From positions 6,532,943 to 6,596,942 of the forward strand of contig CM047431.1 of NCBI GenBank assembly GCA_026168455.1: a DNA stretch of 64,000 nt. The letters are read 5' to 3'. This document shows, one piece after another, positions 54,517-64,000 of the stretch. The notes beneath the pieces were generated by a model. The model had not been told where the DNA came from, did no database searches, and saw only the letters and a program-made list of their open reading frames with translations. The stretch comes from Theocolax elegans. Its lineage: Eukaryota; Arthropoda; Insecta; Hymenoptera; Cerocephalidae. Numbering within the stretch: the stretch's first letter is position 1; the number at the start of each line of letters is the position of its first letter. The translations under genes were made by a program, and so were the position numbers.

Positions 54517-55398
54517 ATGGAACAACCTGAGATGGAAGCGCTCATGGAGCGCATCCGAAACGTACTCCTCGGCGTTGGCAGTCCAGCCGACCCAATCGCC
54601 GCCATGCCTGCGCAGGCTATGAGAGAGCCTGCGCCGATTACACCACCGATTACGCCAACCGCAACGCTCTGGGTCCTCTGGGCTGAAGGCACCAAGGATG
54701 GAGAAAAGGAGTGCCCTACACTGGAAGAGGTCAACGAGGAGGAAGCTCCTCCCGAGACGACGACGGAGGGAGAGACGGGAAGCGAGGCCGAAAGCCTCAG
54801 ACGAGAGACACCCTACCGCTCCCCTCTTCGCCGCCCAAAGGAGACCAATCCTCCACCCATGACGAACTCGACTCCTTCCCTGGAGGAATACTGGCAGGGG
54901 ATCAAGGCAGTTACGGTGGAGGCACTGAAAACCGCTGAGGAGTCAGAAGCCCTCCTTAATAAAAGCTTTGAGTGCTTCCGCGAAGGTATGAGGAGATATG
55001 GAGAAGCATTCCAAAAGCGCGCGGGCAACTTCTACGCGCTCCTGTCCGATCGACAAGATGAAATGCGCGTAGTAAGGGCTACCCGCGCGCAGCGCACTCA
55101 GGAGCGCCAGCGGCAGGAGGCCGTTCAACGCGAAAAGGAGCAGCGCTTGGCCGAGCAGCGCCAAGCCGAAGAGAAGGTGCGCGCCCTCAAGCAACAGCTC
55201 GAGGAACAGGAGCGCATCGCTGAGCGCGCACGCAAACGCGTTAATCAATTGAGTGTCGGAAATCTTGGACCCGGCAGCTCAACAGAGTCAAAACCAAATG
55301 GCGCGATACCCGCCATCCAGGGGTATCGCGCAGTGACAGATGCCCTAACTGGGAGAGGCACCAGAAATACCCCAACCCCTTCAAGAAGTGAGAGGTAG
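54517..55398 (+). CDS. ORF3 of the gypsy element (coiled-coil protein, not env-like)
   Basis: ATG at 54517 opens 293 codons between pol and the 3' LTR, the env position. The N-terminus is EQPEMEALMERIRNVLLGVG. Then come Pro/Thr/Glu-rich segments. Residues about 110-255 are strongly helical and charged (RAQRTQERQRQEAVQREKEQ, LAEQRQAEEKVRALKQQLEE), predicting a long coiled coil. No signal peptide, furin site or membrane segment is seen, so an envelope role is not supported. It could be a regulatory or accessory protein. The ORF is intact. The 4-bp spacing to the acceptor-like site suggests expression by splicing. I do not recognise a family. Confidence 0.75.
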   Translation: MEQPEMEALMERIRNVLLGVGSPADPIAAMPAQAMREPAPITPPITPTATLWVLWAEGTKDGEKECPTLEEVNEEEAPPETTTEGETGSEAESLRRETPYRSPLRRPKETNPPPMTNSTPSLEEYWQGIKAVTVEALKTAEESEALLNKSFECFREGMRRYGEAFQKRAGNFYALLSDRQDEMRVVRATRAQRTQERQRQEAVQREKEQRLAEQRQAEEKVRALKQQLEEQERIAERARKRVNQLSVGNLGPGSSTESKPNGAIPAIQGYRAVTDALTGRGTRNTPTPSRSER

Positions 55399-55640
55399 GG
55401 GAAAACTAAAGAAGCGTGTTTCAAGGGGTCACACGTGAATAAAATGTAATCATAAGTCCTATTAAAGGCCCAGGGCCCCTTTTTGATAATAGTTGTGTTT
55501 GTTACCTTGATTAATCCCTCAATAGTCCAGGTATAGTCAATTCCTTCCCTAAAGAGAATCCTATGCCTACCTAACGTCGCGATAGTCGTTTTCGTCGTAA
55601 TTATTTTTTTAGAGTCTCCTATCAAGGGGATAGTCGACTC
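55399..55640 (+). other. gypsy 3' untranslated region
   Basis: Short non-coding stretch between ORF3 and the purine tract. A minus-strand frame over it (55245-55757) runs into the LTR and is not supported. Confidence 0.6.
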
Positions 55641-55651
55641 TGGAGGGAGGG
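55641..55651 (+). promoter_or_regulatory. polypurine tract of gypsy element
   Basis: TGGAGGGAGGG directly precedes the 3' LTR. Confidence 0.85.
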
Positions 55652-56739
55652 TATAACGGGCGCGTGTTCGAAAACTTGCGATAGCCCGTACACCCGAAAA
55701 CGACGCGATCACGTGATTACGCGGGATCGCGCAACATTGCGAAGGGCCACGAGACACCGAGTTTCGGGCAGTCCGTTACCGGCCGTCCCGCGAAAGACAC
55801 TGGTGCCGAACGTGTGAGTGCGAGAGTGAGAAAGAGAGATAGAGTTCCGGCGACAAATCGCGTGTGTGTGTGGTGGCCCATCGCCTGAGTCTAAGGCCTC
55901 TCCTCCGGGTCGACCTCGAGAACTTGTACGCCTTCTTGCACCCGTGTGGTGGTTTCGTCACCGCAGTCCAGCGAGCGAACGGAAGAGCGAGCGAGTCGCC
56001 TGCGCAACTGTGCGCCGAGTGAGTCCCCCCTAAATATTCTTCGTAGTGCTGAGTTGATTCGTAACCAGCTCAGCACAGTGCAGCGAGCACTTATTTTTAT
56101 GCGCGTATCACCCTACACGGCCTCCTCGCGCACGCGGTAGAGTCACTAGGCAACTCGGGTTGCCGATTCGCGCGTAGCTTTCGGGTTCCGCGACTTCACC
56201 GCGCTTTTGCGTCCGACCCCGAGGTCGAAGATATTGTTTTATTATTGTTTAGTTCGTTTCTATGTAGCCCCCCGTACGCGTGTAAATATATGTAAATATC
56301 CCCTTTCAATCAAATATATCCTTTTGATTTAGTAACGCATTCAAGTCGCGTAGTTATTTACGAAACCCGATATTCTATTTTCCCGCTTACCCAGCCGCCT
56401 CCGCGGGCGCGTCAACAATCTCGTTGGCGCGCATTCTGAGCGGCCGAGCCTCGTGTTCCTCTACGGGCACGAGCAACCAGAAGCACTCGTCCTTCCTGTT
56501 GCTTCCTTAAGTTTACCCGAGTGCAACTCGGATCCGACGATTCTCCACGCGGCGGAGAGTCGTCATCGTTGTTAACGGCGCATCATCACCGAGGTACCGC
56601 GGTTGCACCACGGCTAAAGCCCGTGCGCGGTATCGCGACATCGCAGAACACAGCAGCGTGGCGCGAGGCCCGCGCAGGTGAGTTCTCGCCTTGAAAGCGG
56701 TGCTCGACGAGGAGCACACGCAAGAATCGCCCCGTTACA
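55652..56739 (+). repeat. 3' LTR of gypsy element
   Basis: 1088 bp, same ends as the 5' LTR (TATAACGGG...CCCGTTACA) with about a dozen differences, such as GTACAACCG versus GTACACCCG and ATTTTTCCC versus ATTTTTATG. Followed directly by a TA run. Confidence 0.93.
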
Positions 56740-57989
56740 ATATATATATATATATATATATATGGGTCATTCCAATACTTTTTTGTAAATCGGTCCGGCG
56801 GGGGGGTCAACCAATCGGGCTAAAAATTTAGTATGTTACTATACTATAAAAAAAAGTAAGTGAGCCAAAATTTTAGCCTTCTAAATCAATTAAGGACGTA
56901 GGTATGCGATTTTAAACATTCAAAAATAGGCTATAATTCATCATTTTTTTACATTTTTCAAAGTAAGTTGACGGCAAAGTCTTCGTATTACTATAGACTT
57001 TTAATCTAGCTATATAGAATACAATTATTTTGTGAACAAAAATTTTGACGCAGCTAAATATAAACACTTGTTTTTTCAAATTCTGCACATTTTCTAAATG
57101 CTACCAAATTAACAGTTTTAGTTGTTTTTAAAAAAACCCAACGCGGTTAGATTTGTATTGGTATAAGCTTTCTTTCTGTTCCAAGTTTACTACAAAAAGT
57201 TAATTTGGCTTAAAGTTATGCTTATTTAAATGTGACCTAAAATGCAAAAAACCACGTTTTTTGGTATTTTCTAATGCTCACGTCGGTCTACCTAAATTTT
57301 TTTTTACCAAAATTTGGGTGAAACTCGGTTTTTGTAGGTAGAAAATGATCCCGTAGTTACTGCAATGGACATTTGACCTTGGTACACGTTTATTAACGTT
57401 TGAAAATATTTTTTTTTTGCATTCTTGCGCAAGACTTATTGGATTACTGCAAGGTCTAAAATGTCTTGTATTTTGAGTGTTATCACAGGTAACATCCATA
57501 CTATAGGTAACTTTTAAAACTAATAGGAATATAGTTTAAAGAAATTTTTATTTTTATTTTTTTATAACAATTTTTGGCCTGTTTTCGCTATTTTACTCGT
57601 TTTTGTACATTATTCATTACAATGCGTCGAAAAACTTGTCATTTGTACAATAGGAAAAAGGTTTGTGATTGCGTGACAAACATTTTGTGTATTTACGTTT
57701 TTTAAATTGGCACAACAGATTTTGGGATTTTTGTACAAAAACTGATTTTATGGAATTGTAAAAAGTGTCAAAGTTTAAACATATTACTGCAGGTTTAAGA
57801 TAAACGTGACTTGCAAAATTAACACGGTATTATAGTTAAAAGAAATTTTTATTCTTTCTTACAATCAATTAATCATAATTTTGTATCAAGCATTATATAC
57901 TGATGTTTTCATAATTATTTATAACTTTTAAATTAAATAATATTTAAAGTATATTGTTTGTATGAATGTATGAGGTATGAGCTACCGCG
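56740..57989 (+). repeat. TA run and AT-rich repeat starting GGGTCATTCC
   Basis: (TA)n to about 56763, then GGGTCATTCCAATAC, similar in style to the R2/R3 termini (GGGCTATTTCAC). About 1.2 kb of AT-rich DNA with long T runs and no supported ORF. It fills the interior of the inverted-repeat element between the gypsy insertion and the right arm. Confidence 0.5.
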
Positions 57990-59198
57990 GCTCCTTTAGA
58001 TGGTCATCACTTATTACAAACTTAATTCTATGAAAATTCCGCGCGAATTTTTGAATTTATTAAATTTAAAAATTTAATATCTAAATGATGAAATTAAAGG
58101 AAAAATACGGCAATAAATATCGACTAATTTATTATTAATTTTAAGAATTTTTAACAGCAATTGACCGAGAGTCACAAATTTATAAATGTTAAATATTAGT
58201 TAAGTTAAAGAAATTTTAAGACAATCGTTGACAATTTTACAAATCTAGATTTTATCAAAATTTTGTGATTATTGACGAGAATTGTTAAAAATTTTTTTTA
58301 GATTTTATTGTCTCAGTTCTTAAATTTTATTTATTGGTTGTGTATTCAAATTCTCTTAATATATATGTCATCTGTACCGTCAAGGTGACGTATAATACAG
58401 ACGTATTATGACGTGTCTCGAAAATTTGAATTACATAGTTTTACTAGACCGTCTGTGATATGGCTAGCATATTTTATTTTTATTAAATATTTTATCATTG
58501 ACTGCTTTTTGCTTAATTAGTGTTATATGTGATGTATTAAATTACTTATTTATTTATACATTTAATAAGTTAAAAAATTTGATGTTATATATGAAGCATT
58601 CAGTAAAAAAAGGTATAGTAACTAACATAACCTCAATCCTTGTGCAAATTTAACATAAGAATATTTGTTCTGCTATTGCTTTTGTTTTTAATTATAGAGC
58701 AACACGTTAGAGATAGTATAGAGATATACCTTATACCAAATATGTGCCATGATTGATTAAAAGGGGCAGTACTTGACCTCCGGCAAACGGATCTTATCTT
58801 AACTTTAATATGTTTTCTGTAATGTAGAAATATGATGAAAGCCTGGTTATTACACACCAATGGCCATTTGCACGAAAGTTGTTCGACATCTAATAATAAT
58901 GTCATTGAAAAATACTTTTACCTTGACCGATCATGACCCGGAAATAAATAGAGATAGATACTCAAACCTAAAACGGGAAGTAAGTTACATTTAAGTAGAT
59001 ATGGTTTCAAAAAAAGATTTTGTAGCAAAGTTGTGAAGAAGTTACTTACTACTCTATAAATTCATAAGTGTAGAATGTTGTAAAAAATGATTAATTTAAT
59101 AAACGTATAACCTGATAAGCATGGAGAACTTCCATCGAAACGTCGCCAATTAAATAATTACTTCCTTTGTTCACCAAAAATCGAAAAAATATCTTCCT
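57990..59198 (-). repeat. right arm of large inverted repeat
   Basis: Reverse complement of the left arm (41045-42765 minus the solo LTR). Blocks seen: GATGGTCATCACTT...AACTTAATTCTAT, TGTCATCTGTACCGTCAAGG, GGTATAGTAACTAACATAAC and GTCGCCAATTAAATAATTAC. Ends ATCTTCCTTT where Penelope resumes. Confidence 0.75.
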
Positions 59199-59204
59199 TT
59201 AAAT

Positions 59205-59572
59205 CAACTGCGTGGACGATAATAAATTAATTATTACTATAAAAAAAACACTCGCAAACGTATTTTATATAATAGATGTGCAGATGACACAATTTTATGC
59301 GTAGAAAAAAGTCATATAAACGCAGGTCTCTACTTAATTAAAGAAAACAATAGTATTATTACAAACTGGTATAGAAAACCAACTAATTTAAACCGGTTAT
59401 TGAATATTAATTCTAATCACACAATACAACAGAAGTGAAATATTATTTACAATTCAGTAGATAGGGTAATGATATTGTCACATAAGCAGTTTTATAAAGA
59501 AAATTTAAATATTATACAAATGCTAAAAATCAATGATTATCCTATTGAATTTATAAATACGGCAATAAATAA
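59205..59572 (+). pseudogene. Penelope-like element, catalytic and thumb part (split element, part 2)
   Basis: Reads NRCADDTILCVEKSHINAGL, then (after an apparent internal loss of a few dozen codons) KENNSIITNWYRKPTNLNRL, then VDRVMILSHKQFYKENLNII and NDYPIEFINTAINKC. The ADD motif matches the RT active site lacking from part 1, so both parts are one element. Cut at 59573 by the second copia element. Confidence 0.85.
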
Positions 59573-59573
59573 G

Positions 59574-60119
59574 TGTTAGTTTTGTGCGAGCAAGGTGTGT
59601 GTGTGAGATGAAGGGAGAAGGAGCGAACAGGCAAGTCCGAGGCGACCCCCACTCCTGGGCCCAGAATGCCTCGAGGGGCGTACGCAAGCGAGCGCGGTGG
59701 CGCTCACTCATTCTCTAGCTGGTTCGCCTTCCGCTCGGCTGCGTGACGACTCGCTCCTCGTTTACTCGTTTTAGCCTTTCGCACAGTGCGTTGTTGTGTT
59801 GATCTTTTTTTAAATTAAGTGATGTTTTTCATTTTTTTATTAAAACAGTGAGTGTTCCTTTTATTTCGCCTGAGCCTGCTCGATCCCACCATATTCCATT
59901 GCGCGCTGGTTATCGGTGGGATTGAGCCGGTTTACTCGCAAGTGCAGTGCTTGAAATTTCAGTGTTGGTTTTTGGATTTAAGCTTGGTGAAAAGTTCGAC
60001 GGAAGAAGATCGCTTTCCTTTAAGGCGGTTCCAGGAATCACTGGCGTCTCCACCATTTTCTCATCTCGACTTGGGAACGTTTGTTGATTTTTCTTTTTTT
60101 TACTCAGCTGGATTTCGTG
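59574..60119 (+). other. 5' LTR/leader region of second copia element
   Basis: GC-rich sequence starting TGTTAGTTTTGTGCGAGC directly after Penelope, leading to an ATG at 60120. TGGTTATCGGTGGGATTG near 59908 could be a primer site, so the LTR would end near 59900. Its 3' partner is not in the window, so LTR limits cannot be checked. Confidence 0.45.
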
Positions 60120-60840
60120 ATGGGCAATAAGAGTAAAAAGGCTTATGATGTCCCCAAATCAAGAGGTAAGTTTGATGTTAAGATTTGACAGTGCGTGTTC
60201 GCGAATAAAATAGCAATGCTCGACGTATACAAATCGCGACACGGGAGTGTTAAATTCTAGATTAGTTCGATGTTTCGAAGGACCGGTCAAATTTTGTAAA
60301 TTCACGTGCAAACGTGCGATTTTGGACGGGCGCCTTAAAATAAAATTAAAAATTTTTGTGAATTATACAGAAATGCTGGACAAAATGAATAAGCTGAAAG
60401 CTGAGAACGCCAAAATCACAAAGGAGCTTAAGGAAGTAAAACAGATAAGAGAATCGATGTGGGCTGACAGAGATTTGGTGGCCCAATGTTTCATAGTGAA
60501 GAAATGGATCAAAGAGGAGGTGGAGTACTCGGAACCTAATGAGGCTGAGAAATCTGAGCCCAAGAAGTTATCTGAAATTGACGATAAAAGCTCGAAGGAT
60601 AAAAGTTCGACAATTTTTGTTAATAGAAAAATATTGTTTCAGGTAGTGCAGGAGGAATTAAGCAAAATTCAGTGTTGTTTAAGCTTAATAGAGGCCGAGG
60701 TCGGGGTCAATCACGAGGACGTGGTAAACCCAAATCTATTACCAATAACGCTAAACCTGGAGAGTCCACAAGCTTTTACGCAAACCACAAGCTTGAATAC
60801 GCTGAGAAAAATAAGGAATGTCAACTTATTAAATTTCTAG
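60120..60840 (+). pseudogene. second copia element, gag remnant
   Basis: ATG at 60120 opens MGNKSKKAYDVPKSRGKFDV and then stops. A donor-like AGAG|GTAAGT lies at 60162-60169. A second frame (about 60247-60840) has helical charged text, EMLDKMNKLKAENAKITKEL, ending in VNRKILFQ before a CAG/GT junction. No zinc knuckle is visible. Deletions or frameshifts have removed part of gag. Confidence 0.65.
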
Positions 60841-61433
60841 CAGATTCGGGTGCTACGGAGCACATGACTAATTCTAGGTTGATTTTTCGAGCGTTTGGTG
60901 ACACCTATCAACCAAATATTAAATGTGCAAACGATAATGACTCGGCGATTTTGAAATTGGAGGGAGTAGGAAATGCTTCTGGAGTTAATAGGGATAAATT
61001 GTTAAGCTTGAATAACGTAATTTATGCAAAGTCGCTATCTGAAAATTTGCTGTCGCTGCGGAAATTAGTTGATAATGGGTTAAGCGTTTATTTAGATAAT
61101 CAGCGGGTTGACATATTTAATCCTATATCTAAAGAAATTTTTGTATCAGGAATTTACAAGAAACCTTATTGGATTATCGAGTTAGAATCAAACAGCTTAA
61201 AGGAAAATGTAAAGGAAAGTTTGAGAACCAATAAGATAGTAGCCTATATAGCTACCAGACGAAATGTGTACAATTTAGAAAAAGATAGTAGTCATCAAAA
61301 GAATATGCTTGATGAAAAGATTAAACAAATCAATATTGAAGTTTCTGAAAAGCTTGATGAAAATTTGCAAATTGAAAATATTATTGATGAGAATCTAGAA
61401 TCAGATAACAACGAGCAATGCTCTAGTTATTGA
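60672..61433 (+). pseudogene. second copia element, protease region
   Basis: RGRGRGQSRGRGKP (basic Gly/Arg stretch), then the copia protease motif FLADSGATEHMTN and LSENLLSLRKLVDNGLSVYL. Stops at 61433. The next piece in the downstream frame is [19 protein letters not shown], a pre-integrase motif, at about 61559-61615. Confidence 0.85.
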
Positions 61434-61644
61434 AATATTGAAAACACGTTGAGACAGGAAAGTAGACAAATTAGAAAATTAAATTTTAAGTGAAAATTCG
61501 GACTATAAATCTAATATCGATAAAATTGAGAAAGTAGATAGTGTAAATGAAGCTATGCTATGGCATGTTCGTTTAGGACATGCTTCCCTAAAGTATTTAA
61601 AAAAATTTCAAAAATAGTTTACGGAAGTTAAAGGTTTAAGTAAC

Positions 61645-62103
61645 GTGAAGTATGATGATTCGGTGTTAAATTGCGAAGTTTGTATTGTATCTAAATTCAA
61701 TAGGTTCAGCTCGACGAGACAAAGAGCAAGTAAACCTTTGCAGATTGTTCATTCGGACAAGATGGATCCAATCAGTCTCACCACTTACCCCAAAGGTTAC
61801 AGATTTATATCAGTTTTTGTTGATGACTTTTCTCGGATTGCGATGGCTTATCCTATGAAAAGTAAAAGCGAAACGGGTTATTGTTTAGAATCGTTTATAA
61901 AAAGCTCGAGAAATCTTTTTGGTTACGATGCGAAATTCTGTTACCTACGATGCGATCAAGGTACGGAATTTACAGGAGGATACATGCTGGATATACTTAA
62001 CAAATTCGAAGCTGAGCTAGATTTAGCCACCCCTGACACTCCAGAACATACTGGTGTGGCTGAGCGTTTTAACAAACGATTCAGAAAAAGGTTAGGACCT
62101 TAA
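61645..62103 (+). pseudogene. second copia element, integrase core
   Basis: [12 protein letters not shown] (second half of the zinc finger), then the DDE core: [10 protein letters not shown] (D), [27 protein letters not shown] (D), [13 protein letters not shown] (E). The usual HTDxxGP is HSDKMDP here. Frameshifted after RKRLGP. Confidence 0.88.
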
Positions 62104-62129
62104 TATATGATACACATCTACCAGAACAC

Positions 62130-62780
62130 ATGTGGGATTTGGATTTAAATACCGCTTTTTATGTGTATAATAGAACACCGCACAGCTCCAATGATATGAT
62201 ACCACCCCTGCGAAAATTTAATACAGTATTGAAATTAAATTTAGAACGCTTTGCATGTATAGCTTATGTTAAAGTGCAAAGGAAAACGGGTCCAAAGTTT
62301 AATCAGCTGGGAAGAAGCGTAGTACTTGTCGGATACAGACCAGCTGGATATTTGTTTTTAAAACCGGAAGACGGAAAATATTATGAAAGCAGAGATGTTC
62401 GATTTAACGAGAAAATTGTGTTTGGCGACAAATACAATAATCCGTTAGAAGAAATAAACCGAGATACTTTGTTTGTTAAGTTCGATGAAGAAGATAAGGA
62501 GATATCAAAAACGGAGGGAGAAAAACGAAAAAGAGGACGCCCAAGAAAAGATAATATAAAACCTGTAGAATCTTAACAGCTTGAATCAGATCTTAACTTG
62601 CTGGTAAAAAATGAGCAACACGTTTTTGTTCCTTTAGTCCAAAAGGAACCAAACTCATACAGAGAGGCTATGAGTTCTCCAGATAAGCTTGAATGAGAAA
62701 AAGCAATTCGGAGCGAATTGGAGTATATGAAGAAAAACGAAGTCTGGACGTTAGTAGAGAGACTTCAAAACTTACCGGGG
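62130..62780 (+). pseudogene. second copia element, integrase C-terminus and RT start (truncated)
   Basis: [19 protein letters not shown], then [20 protein letters not shown] and [20 protein letters not shown] (integrase C-terminal module). An AT-hook-like KRKRGRPRK follows, then a stop at 62576. The RT start SYREAMSSPDKLE (stop) EKAIRSELEYMKKNEVWTLV ends at 62780, where another element is inserted. RT core and RNase H are absent. Confidence 0.85.
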
Positions 62781-63318
62781 TGCGCCCCGTGGATGGCCCA
62801 GCCGATCCTTGTTCCTTTGGCCTCCTGGGCAACGAAGAGCGACGTTGGCTGCGTTGGTGAAAAGGCGGCCCTGTGCCGCGGCGAGTGTCTCGCGAACCGC
62901 GGTAACACTCACACACTCACTTCCCGTCCTTTTTTACACCAGGTCACTCGCGGCTCACTCACGAGGACGTTCCGGGTTAATAACCGATGGCTTTGTTTGC
63001 GCCTCACGCGCCTTATTAGCCAACAACACTACATACTCGATTACACCGGATAGATTTGTCCGCCTCGAGCGGCGGATCGGGATATACTAACTAGCCAATT
63101 GCCTAGTTCTCCGAAAAAGGGATGAGAGTGAGAAACACACACACACACTCTCGCGCTCTCATCCCTACGTACTATTGCGCGCGTAATTGTACACTTGATA
63201 TTCGTAAACAAATGTCGTCGGTTGGCCTTGACATACCAAAGGCTCCGACGACTTACATTTAAAAGGAGTTTTAAATGCTGTATTTGCCGCGAAAAGTTGT
63301 GTGACGATTTCCGTCACA
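62781..63318 (-). repeat. putative LTR of an element running off the window
   Basis: Inserted in the copia RT region. On the minus strand it would begin TGTGACGGAAATCGTCACAC (63318) and end GGGGCGCA (62781), with purine-rich ATGGGGGGCTT just upstream, as a 3' LTR needs. Only one LTR is visible and the target duplication cannot be checked. A hairpin, GGGATGAGAG...CTCTCATCCC, lies at 63119-63167. Confidence 0.5.
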
Positions 63319-63411
63319 AAGCCCCCCATAGACTCTACTTCCCTCGCGAAGGCCGAGTCGAAAGAAGGCACAATCTATTCGCGACCGCGCGCTGTCCTCT
63401 TCTCTCTTCGA

Positions 63412-63993
63412 TCAGTGGCGGGAAGGGATGCGGTCCTTGAGGATACGGAACACCTCCTGTCCTACGTCTCGTGCCACATCAGCTGGGAGATTGGCAGCAG
63501 CCTCCAGCAACATGCGACATTCCCTAAGAATATTCGTCTCGTTGCTGGATTGTGCTGTCGACCCAGCTGAAGAAGCCGATACCTCCGAAGATGTACGGGG
63601 TTTAGACCCATTTCCCGACTTTGGTGTCGGCTGACGAGATGACTCAGCCATCCTCGTAGCGTCAACTTCCATCGGGGTGGGCCGTCGCAAGTCGCTAAGC
63701 CGAGCCTTCTGCGATTGCTCCCCACGAGGTTTCGGAACAGAGGTCTTGGTTCTACCCTTTCCACTGACTTGTTGGACAGGGACTGGCTGAGCCCCGCTCT
63801 CTACGCGTCCCTGCCTTTCTGGTTCCGCTGCTTGGTCGCTGGTCGAGGGAGCGTTCAGGCTTTCTCTGTACTCCCTCGACTTCTGGTCCGCTTTGGCTTG
63901 GACGACCGCACTTAGGGCTGCCTGCACTTGCTCGAAGGGCCCCGTGCACTCCAAGCTAAATGCAGCGGCCTGGCGGCGAGTCGCCTCTTCCAC
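63412..63993 (-). CDS. ORF of the right-hand LTR element, N-terminus outside window
   Basis: Open minus-strand frame of at least 193 codons continuing past the window edge. It is rich in Ser, Pro, Gln and Arg (ESGAQPVPVQQVSGKGRTKT, SGNGSKPRTSSEVSASSAGS). The last 40 residues are helical (LRECRMLLEAAANLPADVAR, DVGQEVFRILKDRI). It lies just upstream of the presumed 3' LTR, the same position as ORF3 of the gypsy element, but I see no sequence similarity. It may be a gag C-terminus or a third ORF. The reverse-strand frames over it have no motif. Confidence 0.45.
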   Translation of the reverse strand: MEEATRRQAAAFSLECTGPFEQVQAALSAVVQAKADQKSREYRESLNAPSTSDQAAEPERQGRVESGAQPVPVQQVSGKGRTKTSVPKPRGEQSQKARLSDLRRPTPMEVDATRMAESSRQPTPKSGNGSKPRTSSEVSASSAGSTAQSSNETNILRECRMLLEAAANLPADVARDVGQEVFRILKDRIPSRH

Positions 63994-64000
63994 ACGGCTA

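Larger units (their letters stand above)
44659..56739 (+). mobile_element. Ty3/gypsy LTR retrotransposon, 12.1 kb, with nested solo LTR
   Basis: LTRs at 44659-45748 and 55652-56739; primer site at 45751; gag (47247-50744, interrupted); pol (50705-54421); third ORF (54517-55398); purine tract at 55641. Inserted in a (TA)n run, so the target duplication is not resolvable. LTRs differ at roughly a dozen positions by eye, so it is older than the copia insertion. Structural order PR-RT-RH-IN defines Ty3/gypsy. Confidence 0.95.

Noticed and set aside
54943..55757. Minus-strand frames opposite ORF3 and across the 3' LTR start
   Set aside because: Antisense of a repetitive coiled-coil coding region; the second one runs into the LTR.
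57278..57499. 73-codon minus-strand ORF in the GGGTCATTCC repeat
   Set aside because: Chance frame in AT-rich repeat DNA; no motif and no conservation to compare.

Overview
The window looks like a repeat-packed stretch of an arthropod, most likely insect, nuclear genome. It is AT-rich and full of (TA)n microsatellites. It holds Ty1/copia and Ty3/gypsy LTR retrotransposons, Penelope-like retroelements, an R1-like LINE fragment, Helitron-like non-autonomous repeats, fold-back and MITE elements and a cut-and-paste DNA transposon. There is no operon structure, rRNA or CRISPR array. The only candidates for host coding sequence are an open stretch with GT/AG borders on the minus strand (39365-39592) and, more weakly, a two-helix membrane-protein fragment (1328-1666, minus).

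Layout. 1-8100: copies of an AT-rich repeat family (called R1) whose 3' end is two GC hairpins followed by CTAG-T. They are mixed with MITEs and two large palindromes (2067-3730; 6491-7241, which carries two outward tRNA-like units). 8097-13980: a TIR repeat (R2) split by an intact, very young Ty1/copia element (8638-13588, 353-bp LTRs, TSD GTATT, one 1350-aa Gag-Pol frame). 13986-14933: a probable solo LTR. 14940-21117: an alternating series of R3 and R1 repeats. 20613-35632: four consecutive head-to-tail duplications (units about 2.35, 1.43, 2.2 and 2.2 kb). They carry remnants of Penelope, gypsy, R1-like LINE, a long LTR family and a DNA transposon. This part is either a recent duplication cluster or an assembly artefact.

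34968-37330: the DNA transposon, with a decayed multi-segment transposase-like gene. 37681-38962: a diverged copy of the long LTR family. 39365-39592: the candidate host exon. 40040-59572: one Penelope-like element, split just before its reverse-transcriptase DD motif by about 18 kb of inserted DNA. The insert is bordered by inverted repeats (about 41045-42765 and 57990-59198). Inside it lie two solo LTRs and a 12.1-kb Ty3/gypsy element (44659-56739). That element's gag is interrupted by another solo LTR (47777-49383, TSD CCAT). 59574-62780: a decayed second copia element, cut at 62781 by a further LTR element that runs off the window.

How the parts work together. The gypsy element has the parts of a retrovirus-like unit: LTRs, a tRNA-Lys-type primer site, a gag ending in a zinc knuckle, a canonical G GGA AAC slip site in the gag/pol overlap, and a full-length pol with two C-terminal AT-hooks. 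A third ORF sits directly behind a splice-acceptor-like tract. This copy is disabled by the solo LTR in gag and a TAG codon. Coordinates of repeat boundaries are by eye and may be off by a few bases to a few tens of bases.
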